From Sphingopyxis sp. 2PD (lineage in GTDB: Bacteria; Pseudomonadota; Alphaproteobacteria; Sphingomonadales; Sphingomonadaceae), in assembly GCF_005503695.1 (NCBI RefSeq), contig NZ_SCMU01000001.1:331121-395120 (forward strand): DNA of 64,000 bases, read 5' to 3'. A model generated the notes under the pieces. The model saw only the letters and a list, made by a program, of their open reading frames with translations. It had not been told where the DNA came from and did not search any database. The translations under genes were made by a program, and so were the position numbers. Below, piece after piece: positions 16,702 through 23,254 of the stretch; position 1 is the stretch's first letter; each line of letters opens with the position of its first letter.

Positions 16702-17553
16702 TGGGATGGCAATGGTCCTGGGGGCATGCCCCCAGGACCATTGGCCGGCGATCTCGGCGGGTGTTTGCCCGCCCAGTTTCGAGTGCGGCCTGACGTGATT
16801 ATAATCGTATCGCCAAGCCATGAGCACGAAGCGGGCATGCGCCAGCGACGTGAACAGGGTCTCGTTGAGGCATTCGTCACGCAGGCGTCCGTTGAAGCTT
16901 TCAACGAAGCCGTTCTGCATCGGCTTCCCCGGCGCGATATAATGCCATTCGACCTGACGCTCCTGCGACCAGCGCAGGATCGCCGACGAGGTCAGTTCGG
17001 TGCCGTTGTCGCTGACGACCATGTGAGGCTTCCCCCGCAGGCCGATCAGCGTCGTCAGTTCCCGGGCAACGCGGATGCCCGACAGCGACGTATCGGCCAC
17101 CAGCGCCAGACATTCCCGCGTAAAGTCATCGACGATGCACAGGATGCGGAACCGTCGACCGCACACCAGGCTGTCCGACACGAAGTCGAGCGACCACCGC
17201 TGGTTCGGACCCTGCGGCAGTGCCATCGGCGCCCGCGTGCCCAAGGCCCGCTTGCGGCCACCACGGCGGCGGACTCGCAGTCCCTCTTCGCGATAGATAC
17301 GCAGCAGCTTCTTGTGGTTAGGGCGCATGCCCTCCCGCGCCAGAAGATACCCCAGACGACGATAGCCGAACCGGCGGCGCTCGGCCGCCAGCTCGCGCAG
17401 GCGTTGCCGCAGAGCACCGTCATCCGGCCTCGTTGGCTCATATCTGATCACCCGGCGGCTCACGCCGACCAGGCTGCACGCCCGACGCTCGCTCAGCCCG
17501 TGATGGTCACGAGCATATGCGACGGCTTCCCGCTTGGCGCCGGGCGTCACCAT
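16663..17553 (-). CDS. IS3-family transposase OrfB (DDE integrase domain)
   Basis: OrfB carries the catalytic rve domain of IS3 transposases. The DDE residues are visible in [20 protein letters not shown] and [13 protein letters not shown]. The N-terminal part has the HTH_21-like region with [14 protein letters not shown]. It is 296 aa and starts ATG-GTG at 17553, 7 bp inside the end of orfA. It is normally made as an OrfAB fusion by a -1 frameshift. The gene looks intact, so the element may still be active. Confidence 0.95.
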   Translation of the reverse strand: MVTPGAKREAVAYARDHHGLSERRACSLVGVSRRVIRYEPTRPDDGALRQRLRELAAERRRFGYRRLGYLLAREGMRPNHKKLLRIYREEGLRVRRRGGRKRALGTRAPMALPQGPNQRWSLDFVSDSLVCGRRFRILCIVDDFTRECLALVADTSLSGIRVARELTTLIGLRGKPHMVVSDNGTELTSSAILRWSQERQVEWHYIAPGKPMQNGFVESFNGRLRDECLNETLFTSLAHARFVLMAWRYDYNHVRPHSKLGGQTPAEIAGQWSWGHAPRTIAIPSINHHEGAGLYL

Positions 17554-17813
17554 TTTTTTGATGTCAGATCCTTCAGCACCGCATTGTCGAGCATCGCCTC
17601 GGCCAGAAGCTTCTTCAGCTTCGCATTCTCGTCCTCAAGCGCCCGAAGCCGCCGCGCCTCCGACACGTCCAGACCCCCGAACTTGGCCTTATACTTGTAG
17701 AAGGTCGCCGAGCTGATCCCATGACGGCGGCATACATCCGCCGTCGGCATCCCCGCCTCATGCTCCTTCAATATCGCGATGATCTGCTCTTCGCTGAACC
17801 TGCTTCGCTTCAT
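17547..17813 (-). CDS. IS3-family transposase OrfA (HTH, leucine zipper)
   Basis: This 88 aa protein binds the IS ends through a helix-turn-helix ([19 protein letters not shown]) and dimerises through the zipper [20 protein letters not shown]. It ends LTSKKW. The last codons TCA-AAA-AAA contain the heptamer A-AAA-AAA, in the X-XXY-YYZ register required for -1 slippage into orfB. Subgroup IS407-like by overall sequence. Confidence 0.95.
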   Translation of the reverse strand: MKRSRFSEEQIIAILKEHEAGMPTADVCRRHGISSATFYKYKAKFGGLDVSEARRLRALEDENAKLKKLLAEAMLDNAVLKDLTSKKW

Positions 17814-17876
17814 TCTGTCCGACTCCTTCGTGTCGGACTCTACTCAAAATCGGTCACATTTCAGGGGAGCACGTCA

Positions 17877-18245
17877 GCAGAGCTAAGGCAAGCCTGGACT
17901 TGTTTAATTGGTACGCCGACTCCTCGGGTCAGCGCCCCCATATTGAGACTAGCGATAGCCTTCGACTTGCAAGCTCGAGAGGCGGGCGGTTTGTCGTCTG
18001 CCTCGATACGCCGCCTCGAAACGCTTGCTTCCCAAGGAAGGATGAGCGTCCCAGTTCAACCGGGAATGCGTTTGGTGCGCGAATGGAAAGGAGCACTGCA
18101 CGTAGTAACAATCGACGAGGGTGGGAATTTGAACTGGAAGGCTCGGAAGTGGCACTCGCTGAGTGAGGTCGCACGCGCGATCACGGGAACCCGCTGGTCT
18201 GGCCCGGCATTCTTCGGATTGGTTGAAACCGTGCGATCGGCATGA
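17877..18245 (+). pseudogene. DUF2924 protein, 5' end removed by the insertion sequence
   Basis: From the IS right end the frame reads AELRQAWTCLIGTPTPRVS, then AGGLSSASIRRLETLA, PGMRLVREWKG, WHSLSEVARAITGTRWSGP and FFGL, which is the DUF2924 family almost to its end. About 15-20 N-terminal residues are missing, and the frame continues backward into the IS, so a hybrid product could be made. Family members usually sit directly upstream of a serine recombinase and are thought to help it; here the stop overlaps the recombinase start by ATGA (18242-18245). A shorter product from ATG 18042 is possible. Confidence 0.72.
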
Positions 18246-19903
18246 AGCGACTTCGGTGCGCCATATACACCCGCAAATCGACAGATGAGGGATTGGACCA
18301 AGAATTCAATTCTCTGGATGCCCAGCGCGAAGCCTGCGGGGCCTACGTCAAAAGCCAGTCTACCGAAGGCTGGTCTCTCATCTCCCGGACGTACGATGAC
18401 GGCGGATATTCGGGCGGCACACTTCAACGACCCGGCTTGGAGGCCTTGCTGGCAGACGTAAAAGCAAAAAAGATCGACATTATTGTAGTTCACAAAATCG
18501 ATCGGCTCACACGATCGCTTTTAGACTTTGCAAAATTGGTGGAGGTGTTCGAGAGTGCTAGCACGAGTTTCGTCTCCGTTACCCAAGCGTTCAATACGAC
18601 CTCCAGCATGGGCCGCCTGACGCTAAACATGCTGCTATCTTTCGCACAGTTCGAGCGCGAGATCACGGCGGAGCGGATTCGCGATAAGATTGCTGCTTCA
18701 AAAGCCAAGGGGATGTGGATGGGCGGCAATCCCCCGTTGGGTTATGCTCCCAACGGGCGTAGTCTCAAGATCGTGGATGTCCACGCCGAGCTAGTCCGCG
18801 ATATTTTTCGGCGTTACCTGGATTCCGGCAACGTTCGAATTCTCCTATATGAACTGGATCGAGATGAAATTCGCCTGCCGAAACGTTTGGCGATTTCAGG
18901 CCGGGCTTCAGGCGGAGGGAAATTTACCCGGGGCCAGCTCTATCGAATTCTTTCAAATCCCGTCTATGCTGGCAAAATCGTACATCATGACAAAGTGTAT
19001 GACGGTCAGCACGATCCCATCGTTTCTGATGAACTGTGGAATGAAGTGCGGAACCTTCTCGACAAAAATCGTCAAGGTTACCATGCAAAAGGGAATCGGG
19101 CTTTCGGGGCTCTCTTAGCCGGCCTTGCCCAAACCAGTGATGGACGGCGATTTAAATCGAACCACGCTTGTAAGGGCCGAAAGCGCTATCGGTATTATGT
19201 TGCCGAGGAAGCAACCGAAAATGTCGAAAGGCCGATCGGGAGCGCGATTCGTATCCCAAGTCGCGAACTCGACGCTGCGGTTGTCCACCTGATCTGTGAA
19301 GCGCTCAGCGATCCGCTGACGATGCTGATAGAGGCTGGGGTCGAACTATCGTCGGCCAGTCTTGCATCGATGGACGCGCGAGTGGATCTTTATGTCGCCG
19401 CGATCCAACGAATGGACTACTTCAGCGTCAGGTCGCTAGTACGCAAAGTTACGGTGGGCCTTTCGACGTTAGAAGCGGAGATCGCAGTATCTTCGCTTTG
19501 TCACGCCATGGGGTTGCCTGACGTGAAGACCGCGGAAACTCTGACTCTGCGATCGGCAGCGCGCCTGACCCGCACTGGAAGCGCGTTCAGGCTAGTGCAG
19601 AAGAATGGGCGGTCTGTTGTTCGTCAGCGCCCGCGCCAAGATATCGCTAAACATTTCGTGCAAGCACGCTTGTGGTGGAATGAGCTGAAGCGCGGGGAAG
19701 CTCGTGTATCTGATATCGCTCTCCGAGAGGGCGTTAATGAATCTTGGATATCGCGGATGGTGCGCTTGAACTTTCTGGCGCCGGCGATAGTTGAGAAAAT
19801 TCTCGATGGAACGTTGCCCGCAGGCTCCAATTTGAGCTTGCTGAGGCACCACGCATTGCCATTATCCTGGTCTGAGCAGCAAAAGTTTCTCGGATTGGAG
19901 TAG
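18242..19903 (+). CDS. Large serine recombinase (site-specific integrase)
   Basis: The enzyme cuts and rejoins DNA through a serine-DNA bond and probably moves the island. The 553 aa chain begins with the resolvase domain: AIYTRKSTDEG with nucleophile Ser13, SLDAQREAC, VHKIDRLTRSLLDF and QFEREITAERIRDK. Then comes the recombinase domain with NPPLGY and LSNPVYAGKI, and a zinc-ribbon-like region (GRRFKSNHACKGRKRYRYYVAEE) that keeps only one Cys. The C-terminal third is basic with a helix-turn-helix-like stretch. It is translationally coupled to the DUF2924 remnant. The codon use is noticeably more A+T-rich than that of the flanking genes. Confidence 0.93.
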   Translation: MKRLRCAIYTRKSTDEGLDQEFNSLDAQREACGAYVKSQSTEGWSLISRTYDDGGYSGGTLQRPGLEALLADVKAKKIDIIVVHKIDRLTRSLLDFAKLVEVFESASTSFVSVTQAFNTTSSMGRLTLNMLLSFAQFEREITAERIRDKIAASKAKGMWMGGNPPLGYAPNGRSLKIVDVHAELVRDIFRRYLDSGNVRILLYELDRDEIRLPKRLAISGRASGGGKFTRGQLYRILSNPVYAGKIVHHDKVYDGQHDPIVSDELWNEVRNLLDKNRQGYHAKGNRAFGALLAGLAQTSDGRRFKSNHACKGRKRYRYYVAEEATENVERPIGSAIRIPSRELDAAVVHLICEALSDPLTMLIEAGVELSSASLASMDARVDLYVAAIQRMDYFSVRSLVRKVTVGLSTLEAEIAVSSLCHAMGLPDVKTAETLTLRSAARLTRTGSAFRLVQKNGRSVVRQRPRQDIAKHFVQARLWWNELKRGEARVSDIALREGVNESWISRMVRLNFLAPAIVEKILDGTLPAGSNLSLLRHHALPLSWSEQQKFLGLE

Positions 19904-20014
19904 ATTTTACGCGTCTGTCGTGGCTCTATCACTGCACCGTGAGGAAACCGGCGACCATATCATTCGCCATGCACCGAACGTTACCGGTAATTATCAATTT
20001 AATTCAGGCATTTA

Positions 20015-20105
20015 TGGCGGAGCGGGAGGGATTCGAACCCTCGATGGGCTTTTGACCCATACTCACTTTCCAGGCGAGCGCCTTCGACCACTCGGCCACC
20101 GCTCC
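20015..20105 (-). tRNA. tRNA-Ser (anticodon GGA)
   Basis: The minus strand folds as a class II tRNA: acceptor GGAGCGG/CCGCTCC, D-arm with GCCGAGTGG, anticodon arm with loop CTGGAAA, long variable arm (TATGGGTCAAAAGCCCATC), and a T-arm with GGTTCGAATCCC. CCA is encoded. Total 91 nt. It decodes UCC and UCU. It borders the right end of the island, but its sequence is complete and no copy of its 3' end is seen at the left edge. Confidence 0.97.
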
Positions 20106-20178
20106 GCATGCTTGGAACGCGCGCCCTAATCGCTGGGCGGGGCTTTCGCAAGTCGGTTGAGCATGGCAGACAGGCGGC

Positions 20179-21180
20179 ATGAAACATCTGCTTCTGGCCG
20201 CCGCTGCCGCTTCGCTCGCCCTTCCGGTTGCCGCGCAGGAGCCTGTGCCGATCCCGTCGCCGGGAGAGATAGCGGCGGCGGCGCCCGACAGCGACTGGAT
20301 CGCGATCGCGCCGTCCGACCTGTTGGTGATGGACTTGGCACCCGACGCCAAAGGCAAAGCGCGCCGCGTCGTTATCCAGCTGATGCCCGCGCCGTTCAGC
20401 CAGGGGTGGATCGGCAATATTCGCAAGCTCGCCGCCGCGCATTGGTGGGACGGGACGAGCATCAACCGGGTGCAGGACAATTATGTCGTGCAATGGGGCG
20501 ATGCGACCGAGAAGAAAGCGCTGCCGGAAGGCTTGGCGACGGTGGCGGAGAGCGAGTATGTGACGCCGCTCAGCGAAGATTTGCAGGCCGCACTGCGCGC
20601 GAAAATGAAGTCCGACGAAGCCGAACTGCTCGCCGCCTTCCGCCAACCAGCAGACAAGAAAATTCCAGCGATCAAGCGGGCAATCCCGCGCGACCCTTTC
20701 GCTGAAGAAACCATTGCTTTTCGGGGCTGGCCGGTCGCCATTGACCGTCAGGACCAGTCGGGTTGGCCGGTCCATTGCTACGGGATGGTCGGCGTCGGTC
20801 GGAGCTTGTCGCCGGACACAGGCAGCGGCGCCGAGCTTTATACGGTCATCGGCCACGCCCCGCGCCATCTCGATCAGAATATTGCTCTCGTCGGACGCGT
20901 GGTCAGCGGTATCGAGCATTTCTCGAGCTTACCGCGCGGTACCGGCGCGCTGGGATTTTATGAAACCGAGGCAGAGCGCGTGCCGATCGCGTCGATCCGC
21001 ATTGCCAGCGAATTGCCCGTCGCCGATCAGCCGCGCTTCGAATATTTGTCGACCGAAAGCGACAGCTTCGCGCGCTACGCCGACGCGCGCGCCAATCGCC
21101 GCGATCCGTTTTTCATTAAGCCTGCTGGCGGCGCCGACATCTGCAATATTCCGGTGCCGGTGCGGCCCGTCACGAAATGA
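20179..21180 (+). CDS. Exported peptidyl-prolyl cis-trans isomerase, cyclophilin type
   Basis: A signal peptide (MKHLLLAAAAASLALPVAAQ) sends this 333 aa protein to the periplasm. The cyclophilin fold is recognisable from the order of elements rather than a perfect signature: VIQLMPAPFSQGWIGNIRKLAAAHWWDGTSINRVQDNYVVQWGD region at about residues 66-108, then a C-terminal part with ELYTVIGHAPRHLDQNIALVGRVVSG at about 215-240. The classical catalytic Arg falls in INRVQDNYVVQWG. A large insert separates the two halves. It would help fold outer-membrane or periplasmic proteins. A REP-like repeat follows the stop. Confidence 0.8.
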   Translation: MKHLLLAAAAASLALPVAAQEPVPIPSPGEIAAAAPDSDWIAIAPSDLLVMDLAPDAKGKARRVVIQLMPAPFSQGWIGNIRKLAAAHWWDGTSINRVQDNYVVQWGDATEKKALPEGLATVAESEYVTPLSEDLQAALRAKMKSDEAELLAAFRQPADKKIPAIKRAIPRDPFAEETIAFRGWPVAIDRQDQSGWPVHCYGMVGVGRSLSPDTGSGAELYTVIGHAPRHLDQNIALVGRVVSGIEHFSSLPRGTGALGFYETEAERVPIASIRIASELPVADQPRFEYLSTESDSFARYADARANRRDPFFIKPAGGADICNIPVPVRPVTK

Positions 21181-21199
21181 CGGCTTTAAGCTGCTTGCA

Positions 21200-21267
21200 T
21201 CGAGCGAAGTCGAGATGCTGGGAGGCGGTGGGCTCAGGTCGGGTGTCGCGACTTCGCTCGACACGAA
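21200..21267. repeat. REP-like palindromic repeat, copy 2
   Basis: CGAGCGAAGTCG (21201-21212) pairs with CGACTTCGCTCG (21249-21260), and one mismatch interrupts the continuation of the stem. The outer sequences match the repeat at 3660-3733, including the GCATCGAG start and the ACACGAAC end. It sits 20 bp after the cyclophilin stop and 16 bp before the next gene. Confidence 0.8.
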
Positions 21268-21282
21268 CGCATTGAGCGCGAA

Positions 21283-21597
21283 GTGGATAGCTTCACCGTC
21301 ACCACCCCGCTCTGGCGCTGGCAGTCAGCGACCGCCCCTGCTGCGTGGTTCTTCGTCACCATCGCGGGCGATGCGGCGGACGGCGTCCGGATTGCGGCAA
21401 TCAGCGGACAGTGGCTGAACGGGCGCAAGGGGTTCGGGTCGGCGCGGGTGGATGCGACGATCGGCGAGACAAGCTGGCAGACATCGGTGTTCCCGCACAA
21501 GGAAAGCGGCGGCTGGCTGCTGCCGGTCAAGGCCGCGGTGCGTAAGGCCGAGGGGCTGGTCGAGGGTGACGAGGTGACGGTGACGGTCAGTCTTTAG
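21283..21597 (+). CDS. DUF1905 domain protein
   Basis: A 104 aa protein of the DUF1905 family, recognised from the LWRW...AAWFFVTI start, the GFGSARVDATIGETSWQTS core (residues 50-68) and the closing LPVKAAVRKAEGLVEGDEV. The fold is a small beta-barrel of unknown function; no catalytic residues are known. The start is GTG with no clear ribosome site. Its last 11 bases overlap the 3' end of a small gene on the other strand. Confidence 0.8.
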   Translation: MDSFTVTTPLWRWQSATAPAAWFFVTIAGDAADGVRIAAISGQWLNGRKGFGSARVDATIGETSWQTSVFPHKESGGWLLPVKAAVRKAEGLVEGDEVTVTVSL

Positions 21598-21715
21598 GTG
21601 GGGTTTCGACCCTGGCATCGCGCGCCTGCGCCTTGCGCTTGCGCAGATTGTCGCGCAGCGCTTCGGCCAGGCGGCGTTCGCGCTCGATGTCGGCGGGGGA
21701 GGGCGGCTTGCTCAC
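21587..21715 (-). CDS. Small conserved-looking protein, 42 aa
   Basis: The frame GTG...TGA encodes VSKPPSPADIERERRLAEAL followed by RDNLRKRKAQARDAR and an acidic end. It is strongly amphipathic, mostly helical and basic, and it resembles short sphingomonad proteins with the same NLRKRKAQAR stretch that I recall without a function. The start is GTG and the ribosome site is weak, so the call rests on the residue pattern. It converges on the DUF1905 gene and ends within it. Confidence 0.5.
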   Translation of the reverse strand: MSKPPSPADIERERRLAEALRDNLRKRKAQARDARVETPPKD

Positions 21716-21832
21716 CAGGGCGCCATGCCCGCGAAATTAGCCGATCGTCAAGTCTCGCACCTTGACAGGTGACAGGCGCCCCGCCATAGGCCGCGCCTGC
21801 CCAGCGAACAGGCGTTTGCGGGCGTTCCGGTT

Positions 21833-21907
21833 GCTGCTGTAGCTCAGTGGTAGAGCGCGTCATTGGTAATGACGAGGTCGGGAGTTCAATCCTCCCCAGC
21901 AGCACCA
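21833..21907 (+). tRNA. tRNA-Thr (anticodon GGT)
   Basis: A 75 nt cloverleaf: acceptor GCTGCTG/CAGCAGC, D-arm AGCTCAGTGGTAGAGC, anticodon stem CGTCA/TGACG with loop TTGGTAA, T-arm GGGAGTTCAATCCTCCC (stem and loop), discriminator A and encoded CCA. It decodes ACC and ACU. Confidence 0.97.
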
Positions 21908-22018
21908 TTTCTCTTACCGTCGGGCGTCGTGCGACACACGACTGGGGAACCTTCGGGCGCGGGCGCCGTAGTGTGGGTCGGGGTGAGATTTGCCACCGAC
22001 GGAGTCAATGACATCGAG

Positions 22019-22186
22019 ATGAGATTATGGGTCGCTTACGGCCTGATCGCCCTGATGCTGGCGGCTGCGGCCGCCGGTATCGCTTATATTCGGCATAATC
22101 ACCCCGATCGCAAATATCTTCGTCAGCGCGAGCGCGAAGATCAAAAGAGCCGCAATCGCCTTGAGGCCAACAATACGCCGGAATAG
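22019..22186 (+). CDS. Small single-pass membrane protein, 55 aa
   Basis: The frame starting MRLWVAYGLIALMLAAAAAG has one membrane helix at residues 4-24, followed by a very hydrophilic tail (RHNHPDRKYLRQRERED...). I do not know the family. The open frame extends further upstream, but that part crosses the tRNA-Thr, so the start within 22019 is preferred. Convergent with the LysR-type gene. Confidence 0.5.
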   Translation: MRLWVAYGLIALMLAAAAAGIAYIRHNHPDRKYLRQREREDQKSRNRLEANNTPE

Positions 22187-22221
22187 CTTGGTCGGAGGCA
22201 GCCGTTGAACTGCCAACGGCG

Positions 22222-23121
22222 CTAAATCTTCGCCGCCAGCAGCCAGTCGTGAAATAGCTTTACCGCAGGCTGCCGCAGTGCGCGCGGGCGGCACACGAAC
22301 CAATAGCTGTAAGGACTGTCGACGTCGAAATCGAACAGACGTACCAAGCGCGGGTCGTGCGCGTCGTCGAAATGGTGGCCGTGCATGAAGGCGACGCCGA
22401 TGCCTTGCGCGGCAGCTTCGAGCATAAGCGGTCCCGAATCGAAATAGTCGATACCCGCCGGTTCGAGATATGGCATGCCGATCGCCTTTTTCCACTCGCT
22501 GAACGTCTCAGGCATTTCGCGGTGGAGGAGGACGGTCATGCGTTGCAATTGCTCCGGAACCACAAATGGCCGGTCGCCGTCGGTCAGCGTCCGCGCGGCG
22601 ATTGGAAACACCTTGTCCTGATCAAGTCTGGCCGCATAGAGCGCCGGGTCAATCGAACGTGCGAGTGCAATCGCGGCATCGATGCCGTCGCCCAGCCGTG
22701 CCTCGGCGTGCGACATCGTATCGATGTCGATGTGCAGTTCGGGATGTTCACGGCGCAGTTCTGGCAGGCGCGGGAAAAGCCGCTGTTGCGCAAACAGCGG
22801 CAGCACGTTGAGATGCAGGCGCAGCGACGCGTCGGGGCTGCCGACCTGGCCGATCACCGTGCGCAATTCGTCGAGGATCGGGGCCAGCTGGCCTTGCAAC
22901 GCGCGCCCCGCTTCGGTCAGGCTGAGTCCATGATGGTGGCGGTTGAACAGCGGCCGCCCGACGGCGTGTTCGAGCGTCTGGATGCGCCGCGACAGCGCGG
23001 GCATCGACAGCCCCAGTTCGATTGCGGCAGCCTTCACCGTGCCATAGCGGGCGACCTCGAGAAAGGCTTCCATGCTGCTGAGGGGAGGAAGGCGGGGCAT
23101 ATTCGGCACCGATGATGACAT
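22222..23121 (-). CDS. LysR-family transcriptional regulator
   Basis: A 299 aa DNA-binding regulator. The N-terminal winged helix-turn-helix shows MEAFLEVARYGTVKAAAIELGLSMPALSRRI region (residues 17-47) and GRPLFNRHHHGLSLTEAGRAL (55-75). The C-terminal half is a periplasmic-binding-like effector domain with LRLHLNVLPLFAQQRLFPRLPEL, of the GcvA-like branch. It is divergent from the Cdc48-like ATPase gene, with a 133 bp space between. LysR regulators often control the divergent neighbour, but that link is only suggested by position. Confidence 0.88.
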   Translation of the reverse strand: MSSSVPNMPRLPPLSSMEAFLEVARYGTVKAAAIELGLSMPALSRRIQTLEHAVGRPLFNRHHHGLSLTEAGRALQGQLAPILDELRTVIGQVGSPDASLRLHLNVLPLFAQQRLFPRLPELRREHPELHIDIDTMSHAEARLGDGIDAAIALARSIDPALYAARLDQDKVFPIAARTLTDGDRPFVVPEQLQRMTVLLHREMPETFSEWKKAIGMPYLEPAGIDYFDSGPLMLEAAAQGIGVAFMHGHHFDDAHDPRLVRLFDFDVDSPYSYWFVCRPRALRQPAVKLFHDWLLAAKI

Positions 23122-23254
23122 GACCCTGCACGACTTGCCACAATTTTGTGCAGTGCGGCATAGGGCGGTGCTGGGTCAAGCGACGGGCGGGGGTCGCAAA
23201 TCGGGAACGACCATCCTATCTTCGGCATATGGATCTTTTTGACGGAGACGCGCC

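Larger units (their letters stand above)
16637..17876 (-). mobile_element. IS3-family insertion sequence (IS407-like), 1240 bp, complete
   Basis: The ends are a perfect 16 bp inverted repeat TGACGTGCTCCCCTGA (16637-16652 and 17861-17876). Inside are orfA and orfB on the minus strand with a slippery A7 at their junction. The four bases outside the ends differ (ACGG on the left, GCAG on the right), so there is no target-site duplication, and the genes on both sides are cut. This suggests that a deletion next to the IS, or recombination between two copies, followed the insertion. Confidence 0.93.
14391..20014. mobile_element. Genomic island with large serine recombinase
   Basis: The left edge is sharp, inside a pseudouridine synthase gene at 14391. 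The right edge lies somewhere between the recombinase stop (19903) and the tRNA-Ser (20015). Inside are a PD-(D/E)XK-like gene, a nucleotidyltransferase with a nuclease-like partner, an IS3-family element, a DUF2924 remnant and the recombinase. The recombinase section is visibly richer in A+T than the flanks. I could not see direct repeats at the two edges; serine recombinases often leave only 2-3 bp. The 200 bp from 14392 to 14591 and the 250 bp from 15231 to 15481 show no gene. Confidence 0.7.

Noticed and set aside
20015..20105. tRNA-Ser as the integration site of the island
   Set aside because: The tRNA is intact and no duplicate of its 3' end is seen near 14391; the recombinase is of the serine type, and the cut gene at the left edge is a pseudouridine synthase.
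21863..22018. Upstream extension of the small membrane protein ORF
   Set aside because: It crosses the tRNA-Thr gene, so the start at 22019 is preferred.
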